Shown here: positions 32,752 through 44,403 of the stretch, piece after piece
Numbering within the stretch: the stretch's first letter is position 1
How the letters are laid out: each line of letters opens with the position of its first letter
Assembly (NCBI GenBank): GCA_903772945.1
Contig: CAICTM010000368.1
Coordinates: forward strand, 1-64,000
Length of the DNA: 64,000 bases
Direction of reading: 5' to 3'
Source of the DNA: Seminavis robusta
Taxonomy: Eukaryota; Bacillariophyta; Bacillariophyceae; Naviculales; Naviculaceae
Position numbers and translations under genes: made by a program
Notes under the pieces: generated by a model
What the model was told of the DNA's origin: nothing
Seen by the model: only the letters and a program-made list of their open reading frames with translations
Databases searched by the model: none

Positions 32752-34847
32752 AATGGACAGGCAAGCGAACTCCCATCGGCACCTCATCGGCATGCATTGG
32801 CATGCATTGGCATTTACACGTATGTCTCTGTCGAATTGGACCGTTTGCGATGGATTGCGAGCCATTGTTTTGCTGCTACGAGATTTGCGAAGGGTGTACT
32901 GACGTCATTCACGGTCACTCATGACTGGGGGGGGGGGAACTCGAGATATAATAAATATTATAGAGCGAATAAATATAAGATTATAAATATAAGCGAGCGT
33001 TAACTGTACTACTGCCATACTGGTACTCGTGCAACTCGATACATGTATGTAATCAGCTTGCCAGCTGGACTGCTCCCAGCCAAACGTGTCAAATTTATTA
33101 ATTAAATTGACATACATGCAGAGGTAGGCACCTGTAGCTATGACACTCTATCAGTTGCCAAAGAAATAGATGCAGATTACGGATGACTGCAGAGAAGTTT
33201 CATTAGATCGGTTTGGGCGTTTCGACATAGAGACATAGAGGGTGGGACTTGTTGAAGTATAAATCTCGATACATTCAACCAAGCTCAGCATTAACTACCG
33301 TACTAAGTACGGTACCATACTAGCTAGTAGCTGTACCATCTACCACGGCGACAAATTTCAAGTGATTCGCCGATGGAGGGATCATCTTGTTTATCTGCGG
33401 CTTCTCGATCTTGGTGTATACCATCAGAATACAAAATAGACTTATGGACAAGATCTTTTTGCGGCAGAATTTTGATCCTGCGAGTTCTTGATGGTAACAA
33501 GATGCTGGAATGCCGCTAGACACTGACGAATTTGCTTTGGTAATTGCCGCAACAATGCATAGCTGATTCCAGCCGAAATGCGAAGACTAGGAGCCTCTGA
33601 TTTGGGACAAGTATCAGCGTTAAAATAGACCCTTCCGCTTGAACATTCATCCCGTGGTTGAAAGAAACGCTACGAAGTTGCACCTCGATTGGAAGCTTTT
33701 GTAAGGATGAGCTAACTAATAAGGATGTATTAAATTTTGTTCTGAGTTGACCCGGGTGCTTTCATTGAGCTGAGCTCTTTTGACACTCATCGGCATATCA
33801 TATATTAAACTTCCTGTTGCATTAGGAGCTAATCAAAGCCAGGAGGAGCATCCTCTTATAGTCTTTTTGGTTACACAGGTCAACTATTCTCCCCAAATAC
33901 ATCGAAGTGGGGAGCGTAGTGAGGCAGAAAACTATTGCAAATTGGGCAGTGTTTCGAAGAAATTTTCTGGTAGCTACCTAGTAGCAGTTTCCTACCTTTC
34001 AATTGCACCCTGGCAGTTCTCTCCATCATCATGCATGATAGTGGACATGGCGGCACCACTGCCGGTAGCCAAGTCCCATGGGCCAGCAACTAACGGTTTC
34101 ACTAAGGTGTCGCATCTCTTGCTGGAAAAGAGACAGGGACATTTATTTACTAAGACGAGACAGCTATAAAAACCTTCAAACCATGACTTCTAACTCCAAG
34201 AGAAAAGTTCAAGGAACTTTTAAATCACTGCTTATCAACTTCACAATGGTTGAATGGGATTGAATGTGTCATCCGCGGATTTACTTTCACACTCTAGGCA
34301 GGTCTTCAGGCTTGCAAAGTACTATCACAACGTAGAACGCTACCAGGCTTGCTTGCGTTGTTGATTGAAGCTGGGATGGGAATCTTGGAGCAAACTGTTT
34401 GGAACCGTATTTTCACGTGGCTTCTCCTACTAAACAAACTGTCCAGCTAATGAAGCGACCAACCATCTAGACCATCGTGTTATTCGTGTTGAATCGAATC
34501 AAGCAGTTCACCAGTTGTGCCTTTGCACGGTGCACGGTACCACGCAATCTCCACACATTTAATTTTATCTTCATCCATCCACACCTCTTATTTGTACAGT
34601 ACGGAGTAAGCAATTGCGGCCTTCGCCATTTACTCGATGGACTAACGGAAGCAACAAATCTCTCCTCATACGTCTTGTTAGCTTCGCTATCTAGACATAA
34701 TAAGCTCATTCAGGTCAACCGTACTTTGAACCGTTGTCGTTTGCGCCTGATCACTCTCGTCGACCTGTGGTTCTCATACTGTACGTTACAGATCGACAAA
34801 GTTGCTTTGACAACTCTATTAATACCAAGGTACCTCAGGTGGAGTAG
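32752..34847. other. Intergenic, no gene seen
   Basis: There is an 11-G homopolymer near 32927-32937 followed by AT-rich sequence to about 33120. Short frames between 33780 and 34170 have no recognisable features. The final 200 bases are the likely promoter and leader of the HA-repeat gene at 34848. Confidence 0.4.
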
Positions 34848-37112
34848 ATGTCACAAACGAACTCACTTGCTGGAGCCGGAGCCAGAGCCAGAGCCAACAC
34901 CAGTGGCCGTAACCCTCTTAACGACTTTGCCTCGATGCTACAGGGTTACGTGATGCTTCCTTCAGTGACCGCTAACATGGAATCAAATACTTCTGCGGCT
35001 AAAAGCGCTTCGGATTCTGCTCCTTCTGGCAATCCTGAACAAGAATCTAATGCTATTGATGCGGACTTGTTGCTCGCATCCGCTCACGGCGTCGCCCCCG
35101 CTGCTTCTCGGGCAAGCCGGTTTGCACCTGATCCGCCTGGAGATCATGTGGAAAAGGAAGATGGCGTCAAAACGAAAGCACCAATCGCTGGCACTGAAAC
35201 TTCTATCGTCTCACAGTTACGCGTTGCCGACTCGGCTCAGCCTGCTAAGAAAGAAGAGACGACCTCAGAGACGACTGATCAGTCGGACAAGAAGCGCCCT
35301 GCTGATTCGATTGCTGCTGTTGCTGCTGCCGCATCTGGGACTTCGCCGACAGGAGCGGCGACGCAGGGAGGCGTAAAATCAGAAGCTTCTCATCCACCGG
35401 AAGATAGCAACAAGAAGGCGCGACGCACTCGCAGTTGGGATGAGTTCTTTGGAGCTCTGGCATCGTTCAAAGCCATCAATGGGCACTGCAACGTCCCCGT
35501 CGATTATCGCGAGGATCCAGAGCTCGCCGTGTGGGTCCGGGAACAACACGCTCGGCGAAGTGTCCTGTCTCCCGAGGAACGCTACAAGTTGGATTTGATT
35601 GGGTCGTTTGAAGCCGCTGGCACTGTGGGAGCCCTCACCAATCAAGCTAACTTTGCCGCTGCAGCTGCCATGAACCCCGCTCAGTCCTTTGCTGCCACCT
35701 TGGGAAGCTTTGGAATGCACATGGCACCTGCGGCTCCACAGGCCGGGCCCTTGGCGAGTCGAAACATTTTTTCCACCCTGGAGATCTACAAGCAACGGCA
35801 AGCACTGGCCTCGTTGGCGGCAATGGGACAGCACACTGGCGCTCAGGGACTTCTGTCCTCGGTGGCACTTGGTCAAACTCCTTTGACGCCAATGATGGGT
35901 CAGGTGGACCCGAATCAGCAGCAGTGGAACTTTATGTATCAGCAAGTCGAGTCCTACTTTAAGGTACATGGGGAGGTTGACACTCTTGCCACTTCGACCA
36001 CTGATGCATCCCTCCGACTTTGGATGCTGCAGCAGAAGAACCGCTATCGCAGCGGGACCATGCCCGAAGACCGTTTGGCCAAGCTCAAGGCTGTCAAGTT
36101 TGTCACTGACAGTGAAGGCACTACCGGCAGTGCTGCAGGTGGCGTGAGCGGTGATGCCAAGAAACCCGCGGCACAGAGCAAGGAGGCCGCCAAGAGGCGT
36201 GTCCGATCGTTTGATGAAAACTTCAATGCCTTGTTGGAGTACAAGAATATCCATGGCAATGTTGATGTGCCTCAAAAATGTAAGTTGGCAGAGATTTTGC
36301 AGAGTGACGATTCGATTGAATCGTGTGGTATTATACCTCACCTAGTCCCTGCCGTTTCGATTTGTTTGATGCACATTCCAGACGATAAAGATCGAAAGCT
36401 GGGCATCTGGGTGAAAAATGTTCGTCAGCACCCGAATCGGCACTCCGAAGAGCAGCGGGCACGGCTGGACGCTATCGGCTTCAAATGGCGAAAGCTTCAG
36501 CTAGACGACCAATGGACCGAAGCATTCAAGCAGTTGCTGGTAAGTGACATGATTGTGTCATTGAGAGGGTTTTCTTCGTCCTGGAGGTATCTCACAGCGG
36601 GTCTCTTTTTGTTGTTGGTTGGATAGGAGTATCGCGACAAGTACGGAGATTGCAATGTTCCGTCCCGGTGGAAGACATCTCCGGCATTGGCACGTTGGGT
36701 CCATACACAGCGAACCATGTACCGTCGCAACAAGCTACTCGACGAACGAAAGGAAAAACTTGAGGAGGCCGGCTTTGTCTGGGACTGCAACGCTATGCGT
36801 GACGATGAAGCGTTTCACGAGAATTATGAAAAGTTGGTTGCCTTCAAGACCGTCAAGGGCCACTGCAACATCCCCAACAAATACCGACGTGATCGTCCTT
36901 TGGGTCGTTGGGCTTCCAAGATGCGAGATCTGTACGCCGCTGACCAGTTGGACGCGGATCGAAAAAAGGCCCTGAATGATATTGGGTTTGCTTGGAAGTT
37001 GGATGGATCAGGCAAGAAGGATGGGGCTGATGGCGGCCAGGACACTCCAGAGGGAATTGATGGAGATTGGAGTGGCGATGAATCTGAAGGCGAGGGGCCC
37101 ATTGCAGCTTAG
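34848..37112 (+). CDS. Helicase-associated (HA) repeat protein, three exons
   Basis: Exons 34848-36279, 36382-36539 and 36627-37112; introns of 102 and 87 bases with GTAAGT donors. The product is 691 residues. Residues 1-190 are disordered with lysine patches near 148 and 189-195 (NKKARRTR), a likely nuclear signal. Five HA domains (Pfam helicase-associated type) follow, at about 196-255, 360-418, 455-515, 525-585 and 595-655. Each shows the pattern W/F-x-x-x-F/Y, a helix, GHCNVP or a variant, then W-V-x-x-Q and LD-x-IGF-x-W. The first intron splits the third domain (NVDVPQK-Y-DKDRKLG). In bacteria and other algae HA domains sit behind superfamily-2 helicases; here there is no helicase. HA domains are helical bundles thought to bind nucleic acid, so a DNA- or RNA-binding role is likely but inferred. 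The first intron has no in-frame stop. Confidence 0.85.
36280..36381 (+). other. In-frame intron (102 bases) of the HA gene
   Basis: GT at 36280 and AG at 36380-36381. The length is a multiple of three and there is no in-frame stop, so retention would insert 34 residues inside the third HA domain. The case for splicing is the restored HA pattern after removal. Confidence 0.75.
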
Positions 37113-37817
37113 TAGCTTGGACAACCAGCACATGTACTAGTACCGTAGAAACGGCAGCACGAAGAGGGCAACGATAGGCGATTGTAAAGAATTGATAATA
37201 GCTGATTTGTTTTCGTTCACCATGCGCATCCAAAAATTTTGTTGTTCAGTTCGTCGACGCAATCTGGAGCCGACTGATGGAAGCGGGTAGACTTCAAATG
37301 ACGACAACAAAGGGACGACCAGCTGCCCTAGCTACCGGTAGCTACCGGTAGGCCAAATAAAACGAGAAGGTTTGGACTAGCTCCCGGTCGCCTTAGCTCC
37401 TGGGCAGGTAGAGCAAATGTATATCCCACAGGGCTCAACTAGCCTCAGGAGAGGATGATGGGGCCAATCAGCTATCAAAGGGGTACCGTACAGTACTTCG
37501 AGGTCCTGAGCATGGTTGCCACATCAAAGGCAGTTGCTCATGGTCGACAGATGAAGGATGAAGGTGGCGAATGGCATGTGGGTGGAGGGAGCTGTGGCTG
37601 AAGAACCATGGTTGATTGATGATCATTCCCAGCTCTGAAAGCTTTTAAAAGCTGGGTCCTTTTTTTTGCGGCTGGCGGCAGCTGGCACAGCCAACACTGC
37701 AACCTTACACCTTGACCTACTAGCTAGCAAGCAGACTAATACCATAGTGGCAGCATTATTCTTGCTCCAATTCTAGATCCAATTGAAGCTATGCATCCAT
37801 CTGGTCGCCCACTGTAG
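37113..37817. other. Intergenic, likely 5' region of the SET gene
   Basis: No gene is supported. ACCGGTAGCT repeats at 37335-37355. The first exon of the following SET gene may lie here, but I cannot find an ATG exon with a matching donor. Confidence 0.4.
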
Positions 37818-39508
37818 GGTCTCGCGTAAGGCTACAAGGGCTTCAGGCAAGAAAAGATTTGAACGGCAGAACCGGACGTGTAAGCCACGCGTTGGATGAG
37901 ACAACCGGCAAAGTGGGTGTCCATGTATTTGCCGATTTCAGCCCGTCATTGCAGTCGGTGGGCGTGCAGATAAAGCCAGGAAACTTAGTCGAAGATCCTG
38001 CAACCTTTCTTGATGGATTCCACGTGGTAGAGTCAGGCGATGAAGGACTTGGAAGGATTGCCGTTGCCACGCAAGACTACGCTGTTGGAGACACTGTACT
38101 AGTGGAACCACCTTTCTTGGTGTTTGACCCACAGTCAGGGTACCCAGGAATGATGGATGCCTATTTGAATTCTGATGCGGCCAGTAGAAAAGACATGATG
38201 GACATGTATTGTCCACCTTTGCCAGAGGAAGAAACAGAAGCAGAACAGAAAACGAACGGAGATATTGATGCTGTACTCCAAAGGAAACAGGAAGAAACTC
38301 TTGAGCGTCTCGATTGGCTGGAATTCGATTGGAATCAATATGCCTGTCAAGAACCCTCCATCAAGACATCCATGCCATTGGAAACAGCCAGGAGAGTAAT
38401 GCGGATCATTGATGCCAATGCTCACAATTATGCAATCCAAACAACAGGAGGGATAGTGGACACTCCACAAAATGATCAATCCGCATTGTTTGCCCTAGGC
38501 AGCAAGGTAGAGCACTCCTGTGCTCCCAACTTGAACTATGCAACTGAACACGGAAAGCTACAATACACTGCCATTCGACCCATTGCCAATGGGGAGAGGA
38601 TATCCATTTCCTATGACACGCCAAAGTTTTCGCATCCTCGCAAGCAACGACGCGAATTCCTCCAAATGAGCAAGGAATTTACCTGCCGTTGTCGGCGCTG
38701 TCGGGGTCCGGATGAATGCAGTCCGTATCAATTTTCCTGTCCAACTTGCTCCTCCAGCTCGATTGCATTTTCGAACGAAAGCGGTGACGAGTATTTCTGC
38801 ATATCCTGTCAATTTACGCTCCCTTCGTCAAATAGTGGTATTCGAGAACAAAAAGAATTGGAGAATTCTTTATCGCAACAACTGGAAACAGAACAGAGCA
38901 ATATGCAGGCTGGAGTCTTTGATAAAAAGATGATTTCAAGAATGGTGGCACTGCTCAACACAATGACCCAGCAACTGCATCCGCTCCATTGGTTGCTTCC
39001 ACAGGGTTGTGATTTGATGAGTTCCATGGCTACATCCGTTGCTCGCCTGGACATGAAAGGTGGTCAGTCCCCCACATCTCCTATGGTACGAACACTGTTG
39101 TACCTATCAACACTCTCCTGGCTGAACCAGGCTTGCTGGTGGCAACGAATGGGGGCCGTTGCGTATCAAGACATGGAGCTCAAGGATGCTGTGAGGGATA
39201 GCAAAACACCAGCACCACTCCTCCTTACCGAAAACCCGACCTTGCACACTGTGGAAACCATGGCGGAACAAGTCTGTGAAAACCTTTCAACCAACAGCTT
39301 TGTCAACATGGCTCATCCCATCTATCATGCTGGTCAAGATTGGTTGCTGGCCGGTCATGCTCCTCAAGTGGCTCGACTATACCAAGCATTCATGCCCATC
39401 TTTCAACAATGGAACAAGCTCGGTGACGAGACGCGGGACAATATTGCCGTTTTGGTACAGACCGAAGGTGCGACGAATGAATTCCCCAACCACCTGCTTC
39501 TAAGCTAA
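37818..39508 (+). CDS. SET-domain protein of the SMYD-like group, no MYND finger (5' end unresolved)
   Basis: The frame is open from 37787, but no ATG precedes residue-level similarity, so an upstream exon is likely; CTGTAG at 37812-37817 is a candidate acceptor. The first part (about 55 residues, LNGRTGRVSHALDETTGKVG and IKPGNLVE) looks like a small beta-barrel that often precedes MYND or SET modules. The split SET domain follows: its opening strands (LGRIAVATQDY, VEPPFLVF), a helical insert, the signature EHSCAPNLNY, then GERISISYD, and a cysteine-rich post-SET zinc site (FTCRCRRC, later CPTC and CISC). The MYND zinc finger that SMYD proteins carry inside SET is missing. The C-terminal 200 residues are helical, like the TPR-type tail of SMYD. 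It should be a lysine methyltransferase; the target is unknown. It converges on the next gene, 181 bases away. Confidence 0.8.
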
Positions 39509-39689
39509 GCAAGAACATCAAAATTGCACTATTTTTACCACTCTAGTGTACACGCACATTGATTCATTCGCTTGGCAGCGCAATCTGATTCTGAACTCTA
39601 TTTTGGTCGAAGCCAACATCAAATCTCGTGATGATCGCAGCTAGCCAGCCCATGCAACGCCCCCCCAGACGTTTGATGGATCGTCCGTC

Positions 39690-40373
39690 TTAGGGTTGGG
39701 TGGTCTGCAGCAGCAACTCTTGCATAGAAAGCTGCGTCCATTTCGTGTTCTCGTCATCTCCGATGACCTTGAAGTCATCTCGTAGTGCATCGACCCATTC
39801 CTCGTACTTATCTTCGATGTATCGAACCAAGAATCGAGTCTTGAGATATTGGTCTACTTTGAGAACTTTAGCTTCGTAGTATCGATTGTACGACTTCCAA
39901 AATACGGCAACTCTCGTTCCCGGGCTGAGCTGTTGCATTTGCGATTCGTTCATCATCTGAGCGGACGTCTTGGGGGGACCGAATGTTGTGTTGTGTTTGC
40001 CTTGCTCCTTGGCAATGGGAAACTTGAAAAATGTGGTTTGCTGAGGCTCCACAAGAGACAAAGGCGTCTCATCAGTAGCAGATTCGTCATAATCGGCGCA
40101 TGCGGCGTCTCCGTGCCTAGCAAGGTTCCTTTGCGAGGAGGTGCGTTGATGGAAATTCCAACCAAGCTTCTCCTTTGGCCAACGACGATATCCACTCGTA
40201 TGTTTGTCTCGGGGAAGACTTGAAAGTGGGACTTTCAATGTGCTTTCATTGTTCGTGCAAGGAACGCTTTTGTCGCCTTCTTCTGGCTCGATAATGGACA
40301 TGTGAAGCGATTTTGCGCTACCGACCAGACATGCCAAGACAGCAGCGAGATAAATCATCGTAAGGCCACGCAT
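39690..40373 (-). CDS. Predicted secreted protein with Tudor/Agenet-like domain
   Basis: A 227-residue protein from ATG 40373. Residues 1-23 (MRGLTMIYLAAVLACLVGSA) look like a signal peptide; the frame stays open upstream with another hydrophobic stretch, so the start is a choice. The middle (30-145) is low in structure with scattered cysteines and basic patches. Residues about 150-210 form a Tudor/Agenet-like barrel: LSPGTRVAVFWKSYNRYYEA, a strand, RFLVRYIEDKYEEWVD and a closing strand. The aromatic cage pattern (W, Y, Y, F, then W) is what such domains use to bind methylated lysine or arginine. A signal peptide on a Tudor domain is odd: it could be an ER protein, or the signal prediction could be wrong and the true start internal. 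No plastid motif (ASAF) is seen. Confidence 0.6.
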   Translation of the reverse strand: MRGLTMIYLAAVLACLVGSAKSLHMSIIEPEEGDKSVPCTNNESTLKVPLSSLPRDKHTSGYRRWPKEKLGWNFHQRTSSQRNLARHGDAACADYDESATDETPLSLVEPQQTTFFKFPIAKEQGKHNTTFGPPKTSAQMMNESQMQQLSPGTRVAVFWKSYNRYYEAKVLKVDQYLKTRFLVRYIEDKYEEWVDALRDDFKVIGDDENTKWTQLSMQELLLQTTQP

Positions 40374-43300
40374 CTTGATTGAAGGATTCGAGATCGAGAG
40401 TGAGAGTGAGTCTTTGAACTTCTTGAGTGCTTGAGAGGCATACAACAGTGCGAAAGAAATGCAACACTGGAACAAAACCATCGCCGAACCTTGAAAATTT
40501 GTGAAGCAAAATTTGCGAGCATTCCCAATGAATTTCAAAACAGGCCCGGCGTCAACGAAGGGGGAGACTCTCACGATCACAAATCTGATGAGCACAGGCC
40601 ACGATTTATGTACCGGTACCGGTACCATACCGGTACATCAGTACCGCTACCGGTAGGTCTGGATGCGGTGTGGATGCTAAGGCCTCCTCGTCTTCGTGAT
40701 TTTGTTTGTTTGCAAATGCACTTGTTGCTAGCTAGATTAGGTTGTTTCTTTCTCTTCTAGTAGTATTTAGTAATGAAAGTATGCATACATATTGCGTGTC
40801 GATAGTCATTGAGAGCCCTTTGATTGGCATTCCGTGCGCCAATGTTATGCTGACATTGCCGAGTAGGTTTTTGACTTGCCATGCGGCTTTCTCTCGGGTG
40901 ATAGTCGGGCACTTGTGCACAAAAGACAGCTTGATTCACTCCCAATACACTCCTTCTCTTGAAGCTCCTTCAATGACATTGATTCGTCTTCTGTCAAACT
41001 GGCACGACGTCGAGGTGCCTGAGGGGGTTCGTCGATCACTGTACTGGCTTCAGCTGGTGTTACCGACGCAACCTCTCGGGCGAGAGAAGCTCTCCAGCTG
41101 TGCCATCGAGTGATTCTCTTTCTTTCCATTTGAAACGAGCTTCGACCCGCGGCGTTGTCTTGGACAACCAGAAACATGCGAAGCTTATCATTACCCCAGC
41201 TGGTAGCCGTGAATTCGTCGAGTGGTGAGCACATCTTCTTGGCGGTTGTTTGGGTCCTTTTCACGTACTCCCTGAGTGTTTAGCTGCTGGTTGATAGACA
41301 CAACTTGCGTCTCTGAAATTGTGAGCTTGTCTAGCTAGTGCGGTCGTAAGTTTGGGAGGAGATCTCAAAGGCGAGGCCGGGCCTTTCCGGTACCGCTACT
41401 AAGCAACCAGGCGCTCTCTTCTCTCTTCCCTACTAGCTAGCTTGGCTGTAGAGAAAACACAAATGTGATTGAACCAAATAATGCCCAATACTCCAGTGCT
41501 CAGTACTAACCAGCAAAGCACATAAAGAGGTGAATAGATGGCGGCAGCAAGACTTAACCTATGTCTCCCTGTTGAGGCATCTTTCTTTGTCGACAATGCA
41601 GCTCCCAGCAAGCGGTGAGTCTTTGCACTTTTACTTGCTTCTTGACCGGATACAGTGCTTGCACATTCTTTCTACTTCTATTATTAGCAAGCAAACGAGG
41701 ATGCATCATTTCTTAAGTTGATCTCCTGGGGCTCCTCGGAGGCACGAGCTGCTGTGCCAACCGAACAGTTTCCTTTGCTGCTTCAAGGAAAGAGCTCTGT
41801 GGATCATTTCTTGCCAAAGCAATGGACGGGGGCAAGGACTGAGAGCTGCCCTGACTTTGTTCTTTTCGCTCGCAAGTTTCAGCCCAGTATCACTACCGAG
41901 AGCGGTTGTCTTCCCATCCCGGCACCGGTGGTACTAGTACGTTGGTACAGCAACGCTGTGTTCGTGTGCGAGCGGCCCCATGGTACTTTACTCCAGCCAG
42001 TGCGGTCGCCCACTGGGAATGCACATTCCAAGAGAAGGCACGTTCACTGAGCAAACCTTATCTATACCCGTCCTTCGCAAGATGTCCCCTATTTCAATGA
42101 TGCACAGCCGACCCACTGGAGGACAGCAGGACAGCAGATATATGAACTTGTCGAATGACACTATTCTTGAGTATATAGCATTTAGGTTCCTGCTGTAGAT
42201 GAGATTTGTAGCCGATTGAATGATTCTGAGAGCGGCTTGCAGCTGCTTCTAAGAATTATGTTACAACCAATCTCCACACTGCAGATCCTCCCAAGCGTGC
42301 TGTGTTTTCCAGTACAGATGATGTACTGCAAAGCATCGACTGCTTACATGAAGAGCAAAGAGCGAAAGGAAACATGACATTGTGCTCAGTAGCTAGCTAG
42401 CTAGCTAGCTAGCGTAGCTAAAAGGGTATTGAGCTACTGCGGGACAAAGAAGATTGCCAGTACATTTAGGTTAGGGAGCAAAGTACACCTCACGTATTCA
42501 TTGCAGTCGTCAAGCCATGGTGCTTTGTCTTGTCTTGCCCTGAAGACTTGCTGTGACTGTTGCCGAACCCAGCCAGAAAGCATTTGTGCCATGCGAAGCC
42601 TATCTGTGTTCCAAGAAAACCATGTGATGGTGCTGTTACTTCGACGACGTCTGGTACAGTACTCGCAATCTCTGGCCAGAGCTGTAGTCAGCTGAACAGA
42701 CAGCTAGTGAAAGTACCCTGTTTGCGAATGAACTCAAAAACTCAAGCTCAACTAACTTGTAGCCCCGATATGTGACAGGGAACAAAGGTGCAACTTTGGA
42801 ACGAGTTCGTTTTGTCCAATAGCCCTGCCCTCTGCAACTAGCCCAGTAACACCAAAGAAAACCAGCTCCCCAGCTACCGGTACTGGTACGAACGCAAAGA
42901 ATGGTTGACAGGAAGATCTGTGTTGCATTGGAATTGAATCACTGGAACACCTGGTAGCTAGACAGTTAGCCAGTGAGATGGCGGAGGCTTTTGCAACAAG
43001 ATCCAATAGAGTTGCTTGCTTCTTTCGGGGTTTTATTGCATCTCTTGTTGGGCCTCCTCTCCAACAACAGATGAGATTTCAGTGTTGGCTTTTTGTTGGT
43101 TAGTATCGCTGGGTAGCTACTACAGGTGGAGTTTGGTTCACACATCCGGCCCCAGCATCGTGTTCCTTCGTGCCAGGCTCTAAAACTACTACAAAAAGTC
43201 TGAAGAAGCAAGGGTATTGTGCACGGGAGGGCTTCCCATGGGTCACATTCGTTGAAGGTACATGTAACTGGTTTCTCATGATGGCTGGTTCCTTTTGGAG

Positions 43301-43484
43301 CCTGGAGTTTGGTACTCCGTTTCTTGGCAGTAACCTGGATACCGGTATGCAGGAAGCTGGCTGGATCATCTCCATCTCCAACACACTGCTCCGAAAATCT
43401 CTGCTTCCTGGCTCCTTGCGATCGCGGTATTGAATTACCAGTGGATCCCCTTCAAACGTTGTCTCCACCTCACTGATTGTGATA
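40374..43484. other. Three-kilobase stretch without a supported gene
   Basis: GGTACCGGTACC words cluster at 40610-40655 and a long CTAG run lies at 42389-42416. A minus-strand frame at 40845-41234 reads partly like protein (RRRASLTEDESMSLKELQE) and may be a small unrecognised gene or relic, but its ends are poor. Plus-strand frames at 41718-42050 and 42429-42695 show nothing. The last 60 bases are the tail of the metallophosphoesterase gene. Confidence 0.4.
42389..42416. repeat. Longest CTAG run
   Basis: The tetranucleotide CTAG repeats six times almost without a break. It is a perfect palindrome and the longest such run in the window. Confidence 0.8.
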
Positions 43485-44213
43485 TTACAGTTCCAGCACA
43501 ATGGGTTGTTTACCGTAGACACGGCTGCTCATGCTCTTGGAGGTGGCACAATTGACAAAGACAGTGGAGGAGTTGTCATCATCATGTGTCAGTACTGCGA
43601 TTCCCCTGCCATCGTGTTCATGTCCCGAAATCACCACTTTTGGTTGGATGGTTCGTCGTTGGATCCGTCGCTCCAATGCCGGACAGCCTCGTCCACAATC
43701 CACAAAGGACTTGACGGGACAATGACTAATGAGAATGTCCAGATCGTCTGTTGGTATCTTGTCCAAGCACCCCTCTCCATTTTGAAGGGGTTCCAAACAG
43801 GGCCAGAAAAAGTCGGTCCCATGAATACAGAGCGTCTTGTCGTCACCAAAGCGGAGAGTGACGGTTCGATTCTTGAGGAAAATGGCATTGCTTAGAATGG
43901 CTTTGGTCCTCAACTTCCATTCCGCCTGGTATTCATGATTGCCATTGACCACAATTTTGTAGGGATACGGCAGTTCCCCGAGCCATTCGTTGAAATCTCG
44001 TAAATGCGCTTCCCTGCCGTAGCTCGTAAAGTCTCCGGCATGAATTAAAAGGTTGGCTTGTGGAGGCATGTCGATCGATCGATGATGGTTGTGCGTATCC
44101 GAAATGCAAACAATCGTGATGCCCAAAGGAGCGGACGAGGCGACTTGGTGAACAATGGCGGGTGCGGTTTCATCCTCACCGTTGCTGCTGCTGCTGCCGG
44201 GTATTCCTCTCAT
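43485..44213 (-). CDS. Metallophosphoesterase, MPPED/UPF0046-like
   Basis: A 242-residue protein from ATG 44213; the frame is open to 44270 but begins there with TTG. All metal-binding motifs of the calcineurin-like phosphoesterase fold are present in order: SDTHNH, HAGDFTSYG, VNGNHE, ISHCP and GHEHDGRG. Spacing and the NGNHEY wording match the MPPED1/MPPED2 and UPF0046 group, small soluble enzymes that hydrolyse phosphomonoesters or cyclic nucleotides with low activity in known members. The last H pair (GHEH rather than GHTH) is a family variant also seen elsewhere. Length fits the family. The gene lies head to head with the HA-repeat gene at 44404, with 190 bases between start codons. Confidence 0.85.
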   Translation of the reverse strand: MRGIPGSSSSNGEDETAPAIVHQVASSAPLGITIVCISDTHNHHRSIDMPPQANLLIHAGDFTSYGREAHLRDFNEWLGELPYPYKIVVNGNHEYQAEWKLRTKAILSNAIFLKNRTVTLRFGDDKTLCIHGTDFFWPCLEPLQNGEGCLDKIPTDDLDILISHCPVKSFVDCGRGCPALERRIQRRTIQPKVVISGHEHDGRGIAVLTHDDDNSSTVFVNCATSKSMSSRVYGKQPIVLEL

Positions 44214-44403
44214 GGTGGTTTGTCTGCATCCAATACCACTGATGATGAGACGATGGGAAAAAGTCGTCAAATCTGAGACGTCCTAATAAAGCACGACCTA
44301 ATTAGAATTAAAGCATTAACCCTTTGTAATCTGAAAAAGCATTAAAAAGACACCTCAATGTCCGCCCGGGTTGGCTTCCACAGCAGCCATTCGAAAATCG
44401 GTA
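44214..44403. promoter_or_regulatory. Shared divergent promoter region
   Basis: Only 190 bases separate the start codons of the metallophosphoesterase (minus) and the second HA-repeat protein (plus). The region must hold both promoters and leaders. It is AT-rich at 44280-44350 (AATTAGAATTAAAGCATTAA), with AAAAGCATTAAAAAG following. An ATG at 44358 opens a different frame and may be a leader ORF. Confidence 0.45.

Noticed and set aside
35379-36341. A 320-codon minus-strand frame
   Set aside because: It lies opposite the HA-repeat gene, whose plus-strand motifs are clear.
40374-40628. N-terminal extension of the Tudor/Agenet protein
   Set aside because: Upstream codons are open, but the internal ATG at 40373 gives a cleaner signal peptide and no homology supports the extension.
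40845-41234. Minus-strand frame with RRRASLTEDES
   Set aside because: Some protein-like wording, but no domain, poor start context and an overlapping plus frame; left in the spacer description.
44371-44403. Extension of the second HA gene to 44371
   Set aside because: The codon there is TTG; the first ATG in frame is 44404.
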